This document shows positions 8,647-16,236 of a stretch of 64,000 nucleotides of DNA, piece after piece. The DNA lies in the NCBI GenBank assembly GCA_016287075.1, contig JAEEVC010000004.1, positions 1-64,000 of the forward strand, in the 5' to 3' direction. The notes below the pieces were generated by a model. That model was not told the DNA's origin. It did no database searches and saw nothing but the letters and a program-made list of their open reading frames with translations. Positions within the stretch are counted from its first letter, which is position 1; the number at the start of each line of letters is the position of its first letter. Made by a program: the position numbers and the translations under genes. The stretch is from Bacteroidales bacterium (GTDB lineage: Bacteria > Bacteroidota > Bacteroidia > Bacteroidales > UBA932).

Positions 8647-9501
8647 ATGACCGCCTCCACCGAGCTTATCATCCTGAACACCACGAAGTTCCGGGAAAAC
8701 CAGCTGGTCCTCCACACCCTCTCGCGGGTCCATGGCCGGCGGAGTTTCCTCGTGCGGGTCGGCAAGCAGGCGTCCATGGCCCTCTTCCTCCCCCTCAACC
8801 TGCTGGAAGGCGATGTGACCGAGAATCCGAAATCCACGCTCTGGACCGTCCGGAACCTCTCCGCCCTCCATCCGCTGAACGGCATCCGCGGCAACCTCCA
8901 TAAAAACACGATGACCCTCTTCATGAGCGAAGTGCTCTTCCGGGCGCTCCGGGAAGGGGCCGTGGAAGAGGGCCTGTTCGACTGGTGCCGCAAGACCATC
9001 CTCACCCTCGATGCGATGGAATCGGACTTCAGCAACTACCCCATCCGCTTCCTCCTGGAACTCGCGGCCGCCCTCGGATTCTCTCCCACTTTCGAGAGCG
9101 TCGCCCCCTTTGTGGGCAGCGGCCTGACGGGACACATCGCCTCGCAAGCCCCCGGCATGGCCAGCCATGTTCCCGGCACGGCCAGCCATGTTCCCGGCTC
9201 AGCCGGATATGTTCCCGGCACAGCCAGCCATGTTCCCGGCACAGCCAGCCATGTTCCCGGCACGGCCAGCCAAGCCCCCGGCCCAGCCGGCAACGCCCCC
9301 GATGCCCCCGGCTCCTTCAACCACCTCCGCACCCTGCAGGCTTTCCTGGGTGCCACCTTCTCCGAATCCATGCTGATCCCCCTCTCCGGCGCCGACCGCA
9401 ACGCCATCGCCGAAGAACTGGTCCGCTACCTGGAATTCCACACGGAACTTCCCCTCAACATCCGCTCGCTCAAGGTCCTGCGCGAACTCTACGGCGCCTG
9501 A
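8647..9501 (+). CDS. recO: DNA repair protein RecO with an internal repeat insertion
   Basis: RecO loads RecA at gapped DNA with RecR (RecFOR pathway). The 284-residue protein has the N-terminal OB-fold (about 1-80: ELIILNTTKFRENQLVLHTL, then ...GRRSFLVRVGK) and the helical C-terminal domain (about 85-150: NTMTLFMSEVLFRALREG; later SGADRNAIAEELVRYLEFHT...SLKVLRELY). Between them, about residues 166-221 are seven-residue units (GTASHVP) that are absent from other RecO proteins I know. They replace the region that normally carries a short loop in Bacteroidetes RecO. It is co-transcribed with rdgB. Without the insertion, the length would be normal (about 230). Confidence 0.9.
   Translation: MTASTELIILNTTKFRENQLVLHTLSRVHGRRSFLVRVGKQASMALFLPLNLLEGDVTENPKSTLWTVRNLSALHPLNGIRGNLHKNTMTLFMSEVLFRALREGAVEEGLFDWCRKTILTLDAMESDFSNYPIRFLLELAAALGFSPTFESVAPFVGSGLTGHIASQAPGMASHVPGTASHVPGSAGYVPGTASHVPGTASHVPGTASQAPGPAGNAPDAPGSFNHLRTLQAFLGATFSESMLIPLSGADRNAIAEELVRYLEFHTELPLNIRSLKVLRELYGA
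9142..9309 (+). repeat. 21-bp in-frame tandem repeat inside recO
   Basis: About seven to eight units of 21 bp coding for G-(T/S/M)-A-S-H-V-P. Several copies are identical at the nucleotide level, and the outer units decay to ASQAPG and AGNAPD. Confidence 0.93.
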
Positions 9502-9531
9502 AACCGTTTGCATTTTTTTGCGGGAAGACGG

Positions 9532-9560
9532 TTGGACAAATCGTTTTTTTCTTATTTTTG
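9532..9560 (+). promoter_or_regulatory. Promoter of the WG-repeat gene
   Basis: TTG (9532-9534), 18 nt, TATTTTTG (9553-9560), then ATG at 9578. It overlaps the 3' region after recO, so the WG-repeat gene is probably independently transcribed. Confidence 0.7.
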
Positions 9561-9577
9561 CAAAAACATAAGTACTT

Positions 9578-12064
9578 ATGAAAAAGAGCGTTCTGCTGCT
9601 TTTGGCAGCCTTTGCCGCTATCGCTTCACCGGCCGCGGCCCAGGAGGTGAAAGCCCCCCGGATCACGCCCGCCACCGTCCGCGTAACCGTCCCCGGGGAC
9701 ACGGAAATCGAGGCCGTCGGGGAGGGTATCGTCACCCTGCGTTCCCAGAACAAACTCGCGTTTTACAACATCGATACGCAGCTGCTCTTCGGGGACTTTG
9801 CGTACATGCCGGTCGGCGGCTACAGCGACAAGACCTACTTCAGCGGCGGCGCCTGCACGGTAAAAACCGAAGAGACCCCGGCGGGTTCCTATTCCAAGGT
9901 CACCACCTTCCATATCCTCTATCCGGACGGGACGTCGAAGAAACTGCCGCCGGACACATACAGGAAAGTCGGCCTCTTCCGGGACGGTGTCGCCCCGGCC
10001 AAGAAGGGCACGGGCGCCTTCTCCGTCGTGCCGGCCTTCGTCGGCAAGGACGGGAAGTTCGTCCTGGGCGCAGTCACGGAAGGGAAGACGGTGTACGGCG
10101 ATCCGGAAGTCCGCGGCCTGTCGGACGGAATGCGCGCCGTCTTCGCCGACGGCTGGGGTTTTGTGGATGCGTCCGGCAAGGTCGTCATAGCACCGAAATA
10201 CAAGAAAGTCAGCGACTTCTCGGAAGGCATGGCACTCGTCGCCACCCAGAGCGGCAAATACGGCATCATCGACAGGAGCGGCAAGACCGTTGTCGCGGAA
10301 GGGATCGACGCCGGCTGGATGGAACCGCGCGGTTTCCACGACGGCTGGGCCTACCTGCCGGCGAAAAAGTGTTTCATCGACACCAAGGGCAATCCCAGTC
10401 CCGAGGCCGAGGCGGTCACGGACTTCTGCAACGGACACGCGCTGGTGAAGAGCGGATGGGACGGCATCGGCATCATCGACACATCCTTCGGGGAGCCGAA
10501 GAAACTGGATTTCGACAGCAACCTGGCGCCGTGGAAGGACGCCCCCGCCCGTTTCATCGACGGATACTTCCTGCTGGTCTCCTATAACGGCGCCTACCTC
10601 GTTGACAGCCGGGGAGACCTGAAACTGAAAACGGCCGGCACCTGCGGGGGAACGGGCCTATGGGAGGGTCCCTGGGTCACGCTCTGGCTGGACCGCACCG
10701 ATGGAATCAGCTATGACCATGAAGCTTACGCGGTCTGCAACGCCGACGGGGAGATCGTGGTCATCTTCGACCGGAAAGGCATGTTTACGGACGTTCCCGT
10801 TCCCGTCATCAGGAAACCGACGGAGCCCACCCGCGACGATAAGTACACCGGCGACCCGCCCCGCACCAAACCCGGCGGTGATGACACCCCGACCGACATC
10901 AACGGCAATCCCGTCAGCATCGTCAAGGAAATCAAGGTCATCTTCGACGAACCCTTCGAAGGCCCCCGCAACGCGGATGTCTATGCGAACGTCGAAATCG
11001 GCAAGCCCGTCCACCCGGGCGACACGCTCAAAATCGCCGTCCTGCCCGCGGGCGAACGGGACTGGGTGAAGGTCCCGGTCGCAACGACCCGGAACGGCGG
11101 CCGTGAAAAGGCGGCGCCGATGATTCCCGCCGGTCCGGGCGCATTCGTCTCCGTCCTGAAAGCCGGCAACACCTTTGTCGAGGTGCACATCGGGCAGGAA
11201 AAAGAACCGTCCATCGACAGGAAATGGCTGCTTGAAGGCCACAGGGACTTCACCTTCAACGGCGACGAAGTGGACAACCTGGATGCCGACGTACGGATCG
11301 TTACCGACCCGGCGGGCATCAAGGGAACCCTGTTCGGCGACGACACGAAAGGCCTTTTCCTCGTCGATTTCGACCAGCGGAAAAAGTTCACCGTCTATTG
11401 GAACGGCAAGAAGGACAAGCCCATCCCGGACTTCGCCTCCTTCTTCTGGGGCCCCGCGAAAATCGAGGGCTTCCGGGAAGAGAACGGCACGAAATACATC
11501 TACATGAACGGCGGCATCACCGCGGTCGGCAACTGGATGGATTACGGGAAGGACGACCTCGGCGGCCTGATGGTCACCCTGCTGACCAGCCTTTCCAACA
11601 TGAACAAAGAAGTGACGGGCGGCGACCCCACCTACGTCGTCCTGACCCGCCCGCACCGCTACCGCCTCTCCTATACCGACCTTCCGGACGGCGGGATGAC
11701 CCTGGGCCTGATGGAACGTTTCTCACCCGAATACGGCTGGGTTCCCACCGACGACAAGCGCCTCATCCGCAAGACCCATAAGAACATCGGCTTCGCGACG
11801 CTGCACGACAGAAGCGAGGGTCCCATGGAACCGGACATCCTCAAGGGCATCACCCTGAAATGGGTCCAGAAGGACTGGACACTTCCCTCCTTCTACCCCG
11901 GAAACAACTGGTTCACAGACGATGAACACTACCGGCACACCGTCGAAGCGTTCAACCGGATGTACGCTTCCGCCGGCGAAGGCGAGCGCCCGTATTCCCG
12001 CGCGGAGTGCGCGGCCTTCCTGAAGAAAATGCTCCCGAAATGGGGGCTGAAGAAGATCCAGTAA
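9578..12064 (+). CDS. Secreted WG-repeat protein
   Basis: 828 residues with a signal peptide (MKKSVLLLLAAFAAIASPAAAQ). Residues about 130-340 carry WG (KWG-type) repeats, short beta units with the pattern D.WGFVD..GKVVI.P.YK.V.DFSEG.A.V. They form a propeller- or solenoid-like scaffold and are mostly of unknown function. A Pro/Thr-rich linker follows (RKPTEPTRDDKYTG..., about 408-440). The C-terminal half (about 445-828) matches no family I recognise and contains no obvious catalytic motif. There is no lipobox, so it is periplasmic or exported. It stands alone between recO and a convergent phosphoesterase gene. Confidence 0.75.
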   Translation: MKKSVLLLLAAFAAIASPAAAQEVKAPRITPATVRVTVPGDTEIEAVGEGIVTLRSQNKLAFYNIDTQLLFGDFAYMPVGGYSDKTYFSGGACTVKTEETPAGSYSKVTTFHILYPDGTSKKLPPDTYRKVGLFRDGVAPAKKGTGAFSVVPAFVGKDGKFVLGAVTEGKTVYGDPEVRGLSDGMRAVFADGWGFVDASGKVVIAPKYKKVSDFSEGMALVATQSGKYGIIDRSGKTVVAEGIDAGWMEPRGFHDGWAYLPAKKCFIDTKGNPSPEAEAVTDFCNGHALVKSGWDGIGIIDTSFGEPKKLDFDSNLAPWKDAPARFIDGYFLLVSYNGAYLVDSRGDLKLKTAGTCGGTGLWEGPWVTLWLDRTDGISYDHEAYAVCNADGEIVVIFDRKGMFTDVPVPVIRKPTEPTRDDKYTGDPPRTKPGGDDTPTDINGNPVSIVKEIKVIFDEPFEGPRNADVYANVEIGKPVHPGDTLKIAVLPAGERDWVKVPVATTRNGGREKAAPMIPAGPGAFVSVLKAGNTFVEVHIGQEKEPSIDRKWLLEGHRDFTFNGDEVDNLDADVRIVTDPAGIKGTLFGDDTKGLFLVDFDQRKKFTVYWNGKKDKPIPDFASFFWGPAKIEGFREENGTKYIYMNGGITAVGNWMDYGKDDLGGLMVTLLTSLSNMNKEVTGGDPTYVVLTRPHRYRLSYTDLPDGGMTLGLMERFSPEYGWVPTDDKRLIRKTHKNIGFATLHDRSEGPMEPDILKGITLKWVQKDWTLPSFYPGNNWFTDDEHYRHTVEAFNRMYASAGEGERPYSRAECAAFLKKMLPKWGLKKIQ

Positions 12065-12075
12065 CCCCTGTTCAA

Positions 12076-12112
12076 CCCGGCCGTTTCAGCGTCCTTTCTG
12101 CCGACGGCCGGG
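12076..12112. terminator. Hairpin at convergent gene ends
   Basis: CCCGGCCG (12076-12083) pairs with CGGCCGGG (12105-12112) around a 21-nt loop. It overlaps the last codons of the minus-strand phosphoesterase and lies just after the WG-repeat stop. The T-content downstream is low. Confidence 0.4.
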
Positions 12113-13345
12113 TGAGAGCTGCACCTTTGCGCGGGTCGTGAAGGACATGGCCGCGTCCCGGTAGCGGATGCGGACAGTCCGGCCTTCCGCCCGCTGCAGG
12201 GCTTTCAGGAGCGACGGGTCGTTCGCCCAGTTGACCGCCCAGATATGGGGCGAATCCGCGGTCCGCATGGGGATGTACAGGGGATTGCGGGAACGGGGTT
12301 TCTCCAGGGTCTGGTTGAAATGCACGACAACATAGGCCTCCGGAGCCGGTTCCGACCTGCGGGGGACGCGATGCCATCCGCGACAGCCCGGAATCTTGAC
12401 CGCCACTTCACCGTCCACGGAGCCGCCATAGACATTGATGACCAAGCGTGTCGTATCCGCGATCCAGGCTGAAGCCTTCTCACGCGAGGAAGCCCCAATC
12501 ACTTTATAATCAAAGCGATAAGACCCATCTGCGGCGAAATCGGCAAGGTAATAGCAGCGCGGGGCGCCGCAGTTCTGCGTGGCGGCGGGAATCCCGTGCC
12601 GGTCCGGCACGCCACGCCACCAGGAGCCGCATGCCGCGCCCGCCAGCACCTCCTCGACGGCCAGGCCGCCCGGGAGCACCAGCGTATGCCGGGCCATCGT
12701 GTGCGTGTGTCCGCACATCATCAGGAGGCGCGGATGCACCGACAGGATGGCCTCCAGCGAGTCTTTCGCTGCGAATTCGGAGAAGGGGATATGGGCGCAG
12801 AGGACTGCCAGCATGTCGGCGGGGGTCGCCGCGAGGGTCTCCCGCAGCCATGCTTTCTGGTCCTCCCGGAAACCGCCCTCGTACCCGGCGGTTCCCAGCA
12901 GCCGCACGTCATCCATCAGGATGAAGCGGACCCCGCCCCGCACGAACGTCGTGTCCGGCGCGCCGATTACCCGGGTATATGTCGCCATGTCCCGCGGCCG
13001 CTTCTCGTCCACGGTCCGGTCCACGCTGACCGCACGGCCTTTTTTCAGGCCGTAGAAATCGCGGTCATGGTTGCCGGGCACGCAGGCCCAGGGGCAGGAA
13101 AGCGAGTCCAGCGTGGCCCGCGTCGGCGCGAGGAGGGCAACATCGTCATTGGCCAGGTCACCGAGGAACACCGTGAGGTCCAGGTCTTTCCGTTCCCGGA
13201 GCTCGCGATAAACGGACCGGCGCGCATAGGCGAGTTCGGTTTCATTGTCCACCTGCGGGTCGCCGACGAAGGCGACGCGGAGACGCTGCGCCGGCAGCGG
13301 GAGCGTCGCCGCGAGCAGCAGAAGGAAAGGAAGATACTTCTTCAT
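12086..13345 (-). CDS. Exported calcineurin-like phosphoesterase with C-terminal beta domain
   Basis: 419 residues with a signal peptide (MKKYLPFLLLLAATLPLPAQ). Metallophosphoesterase motifs in order: GDPQVD near 28, GDLANDD near 62-68, GNHDRD near 91-96, a His in CAHIPFSE, and GHTHTMARH near 216-224. The C-terminal third (about 290-419) is the beta-rich extension found in Bacteroidetes exported phosphoesterases. The substrate is unknown. The start overlaps the stop of the outer-membrane barrel gene by four bases, so it is the last gene of the putative rnr-M16-barrel-phosphoesterase transcript. Confidence 0.88.
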   Translation of the reverse strand: MKKYLPFLLLLAATLPLPAQRLRVAFVGDPQVDNETELAYARRSVYRELRERKDLDLTVFLGDLANDDVALLAPTRATLDSLSCPWACVPGNHDRDFYGLKKGRAVSVDRTVDEKRPRDMATYTRVIGAPDTTFVRGGVRFILMDDVRLLGTAGYEGGFREDQKAWLRETLAATPADMLAVLCAHIPFSEFAAKDSLEAILSVHPRLLMMCGHTHTMARHTLVLPGGLAVEEVLAGAACGSWWRGVPDRHGIPAATQNCGAPRCYYLADFAADGSYRFDYKVIGASSREKASAWIADTTRLVINVYGGSVDGEVAVKIPGCRGWHRVPRRSEPAPEAYVVVHFNQTLEKPRSRNPLYIPMRTADSPHIWAVNWANDPSLLKALQRAEGRTVRIRYRDAAMSFTTRAKVQLSPGRRQKGR

Positions 13346-16236
13346 CGGCCGAAAGTCATCTTGATCTCGCTGGCCGAGCTGTTGGCCCGGCGTAGCTGTT
13401 TATCGCCCATCTTACCGAAGCGCCAGATCACGCCCGCGAGGAAATGCCGTCCGAGGGAGAGCGTATACGAATCCGTCGTGCCCGTCGGCCCCTCCGAATG
13501 GGAAACGGACAGCCCCTTGTTCAGCACATCCCGGACCTGGGCGGAGAACGTAAAGGACCTGTATTCCTTCAACAAAGTGAAATTCAGGTTGTTCGTCCAC
13601 TTGGAGAAGGTCTCGGAATAACCGAAATAACGCTGCAGCGAATAATCGGTCGCCAGCTCGAACTTGTGGGGCGTCGTATAAGACGCTCTCAGGGTAAGAT
13701 GATAAATCCAGGTATGCGTATCGGCCATGGCATCCAGGGAATACCAGGCATGGTTGGTGGACACGCCGTTCCCCAGGGTTATCCGGAAGGTTTCGGGCTT
13801 CCGGTACGTCAGTTCGATATCCGGACGGAATCCCAGCTGGCGGGTCAGGCTCTCGCGGAAGCCGCTCTCCCCGGCGTAGAACCGGCTGCCGGAGGCGTCC
13901 CCCCAGAAATCCGCCATAAAGCCGTCATAGTCGAAAGCCTGCACATCCATCCCTGGCAGGACGCCGACGGGCTGGTAGTTCACCGTCCGGGCGAAGTTGG
14001 CAAAGACGGTGTATGTCAGCATCCAGTATTTCTCCTTTCCGAAGCGATGGCTCCCGGAAAGGTTCCCCGACATGTTCAGGGTCGGTTTCCGGGCATGGAC
14101 CGGGATGCTGTAGCGGATCCGGTCCGCATCATACCAGACGGCCGACACGACGGGATTCTGCCTGATATGCAACTGGACAGCCCCGTTGACGGAACCCCGC
14201 CGGGGATTTTGCGGATCCGGCCGGCCCGGTCCGCGCCGGAGCGCGACCATATGGTCGAAACCCGGACGGAGGTACCGGTTGCCCGTACTGATCCGGAGCG
14301 GGTCCGTGATGTCCGGAACGGCTATCATGCTGCTGTGGCTGGGCTGGGAAGACTGGCCCATATAATCCAGGGAGAACCAGGGGGTCGTCAGGCGAAGGAC
14401 CGGCGCCACATTCCAGAGCCACTCCCCCTCTCCGATTTCCGTCACCCGCCCCTGCGTCCTGGAATAGGTGTACAGATGGTCGGCACTGAGGGAAAAACCG
14501 GCCTGGACAACCGTGGAACGGTCCTCCTTCGCATACTGCAGCAGGAAATCCCCGCTTCCGCTCGCGCTGTTGTTCACGGAAAGGTTGGAATAAAAATCGT
14601 TGGCGCTCCCGTCGGCATTGAAGGCCGCCCTGTCCTGCCGCGAGCGCGTCACCTGGCCCCTCACCCCGGACTGGAACAGCCAACTGTCGGCCAGCGGCTC
14701 CACATAGAACAGGTTCAGAACACCGTTTCCGTTCCCGCCGTCGTTCTCATAATGGAGGTCCCGCTCGCTGCTCGCGTGGGAGGCCGCATAGGAAGTCAGG
14801 GAATAATCCCGGCTCGTCCCCTGCTGCCCCTGCAGGGCGTAATTCCCGATCACCCGCAGGGAGCGGCCCTTTTTCGAAAAGAGTTTGGAGGCTACCATCA
14901 GCGTGCCGCTGGTGCCGAGGGTACGACTATGGGACGTGTTCAGGGAAGAGGAGGAATTGCTCTCCGTTCCGTTCACCTGCGAGGACGAGGCGGACTGGCT
15001 GTCGGACCGGGCGTCCGAAAAAGTGAACTGGGGCGAGAACGAGAAACTGATCCCCTTGATTCCCCTGGACCTGAAATTCACGCTGGCATTGAGCCGGTGG
15101 TTGCCGGAGAGGGACGACGAGGTGCTCCCGCTCTCCACCGTATCGCCCGAAAGGGGGAAGTCCTGCGAGAAACTGCGGCGGGCATCCTCCCGGGAAGTTC
15201 CGTTGTAAGAGACACTTACACCCGTATCCACCTTTTTGATCCGGTCCGTGGTGTAGTTGGCGCCGGCCTGGCCGCCGGTCGTGATGCCGCCCCTGCCGAG
15301 CAGGCTTTCAAGGCCCACCCCGGCGCTCACGTTCTGTCCCCGCGCGAGCAGGGTCAACTGATCGTGCTTGTTGTATGCGGACAGCATGCCCGAGGTGTTC
15401 CACAGGAACGGGATGCTCGCCATCATGTCGTTCTTCTCCTTCCCCGGCACGGATGCGCCGCCGAAGGCCTGCAGGTTGCCGAAAAGGCCTTCCGCATACT
15501 CCTGCTTGAGGGAGACGTCCATGTTCTTGGAATTGTTTCCCCGGCCCTGGCGGATGCCGGTCAGTTTCTCCACCTCGGCATCCTTGTCCGTCACCGTGAT
15601 CTTGTCCACCACCTTGGCGGGCAGGTTGTCCAGCGCGGCCTGCTTGTCCCCCATGAAGAAAGTCTTGCCGTTGACCGTAATCTGTGACACGGTCTCGCCC
15701 TGGACCTTCACGGAGCCGTTCTCCCCGACCTCGATGCCGGGCATCTGGCGCAGGAGGTCCCGCAGGACGTCCGTCTCCCTGACGGAGAAGGCGTCCGCAT
15801 GGTAGATCAACGTATCCTGCCGCACCTCCAGGGGACGGACCGCCGCTGAAACCCTGGCGGCTTCCAGCATCTCGGCATCCTGCCGGAGCAGGACCTTCCC
15901 GAGGTCGGTCCGGCCGGTCAGGTAAACCAGTTTCCGGTAGGCATGATACCCCATCATCTCCACATGGAGATAATAGGATCCGCGGGTAACCTTGTCGATG
16001 AGGGCCGAGCCCTCGTTGTCGGAGAGCGTGAAATTCGTGATGATCGTATCCTTCTCCGGCTTGAGATAGACGGAGGCGAAAGGCACCGCCTCGGCCGTCA
16101 GGGAGTCCGCCACATGCACCGTGACGGGGAACGCGCGGTCGCCGCCGCCATGGATGACCATGCCGCCCACGAACTGCGCACGGGCGGAAAGGGCTGCACC
16201 AAGCAGACAGACGGCGAGGATCAGGGCTCTTCTCAT
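13342..16236 (-). CDS. Outer-membrane beta-barrel protein (TonB-receptor-like, OMP_b-brl_3 type)
   Basis: 964 residues with a signal peptide ending at ALSARAQ. Residues about 30-110 form a carboxypeptidase-regulatory-like fold (TVHVADSLTAEAVPFASVYL...GSALIDKVTRGSYYL). A plug-like region follows (RDLLRQMPGIEVGENGSVKV, VDKITVTDKDAEVEKLTGI). The rest is a long amphipathic barrel that ends in aromatic strands (LSLGRHFLAGVIWRFGK). This family resembles TonB receptors but often lacks a clear TonB box, and its substrates are mostly unknown. It overlaps the upstream M16 peptidase by four bases, so the pair may handle a peptide or protein substrate at the outer membrane (inference). Confidence 0.85.
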   Translation of the reverse strand: MRRALILAVCLLGAALSARAQFVGGMVIHGGGDRAFPVTVHVADSLTAEAVPFASVYLKPEKDTIITNFTLSDNEGSALIDKVTRGSYYLHVEMMGYHAYRKLVYLTGRTDLGKVLLRQDAEMLEAARVSAAVRPLEVRQDTLIYHADAFSVRETDVLRDLLRQMPGIEVGENGSVKVQGETVSQITVNGKTFFMGDKQAALDNLPAKVVDKITVTDKDAEVEKLTGIRQGRGNNSKNMDVSLKQEYAEGLFGNLQAFGGASVPGKEKNDMMASIPFLWNTSGMLSAYNKHDQLTLLARGQNVSAGVGLESLLGRGGITTGGQAGANYTTDRIKKVDTGVSVSYNGTSREDARRSFSQDFPLSGDTVESGSTSSSLSGNHRLNASVNFRSRGIKGISFSFSPQFTFSDARSDSQSASSSQVNGTESNSSSSLNTSHSRTLGTSGTLMVASKLFSKKGRSLRVIGNYALQGQQGTSRDYSLTSYAASHASSERDLHYENDGGNGNGVLNLFYVEPLADSWLFQSGVRGQVTRSRQDRAAFNADGSANDFYSNLSVNNSASGSGDFLLQYAKEDRSTVVQAGFSLSADHLYTYSRTQGRVTEIGEGEWLWNVAPVLRLTTPWFSLDYMGQSSQPSHSSMIAVPDITDPLRISTGNRYLRPGFDHMVALRRGPGRPDPQNPRRGSVNGAVQLHIRQNPVVSAVWYDADRIRYSIPVHARKPTLNMSGNLSGSHRFGKEKYWMLTYTVFANFARTVNYQPVGVLPGMDVQAFDYDGFMADFWGDASGSRFYAGESGFRESLTRQLGFRPDIELTYRKPETFRITLGNGVSTNHAWYSLDAMADTHTWIYHLTLRASYTTPHKFELATDYSLQRYFGYSETFSKWTNNLNFTLLKEYRSFTFSAQVRDVLNKGLSVSHSEGPTGTTDSYTLSLGRHFLAGVIWRFGKMGDKQLRRANSSASEIKMTFGR

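Noticed and set aside
8192..9309. Tandem repeats in rdgB and recO as a CRISPR array
   Set aside because: Units are 18 and 21 bp, directly abutting without spacers, and in frame within known proteins.
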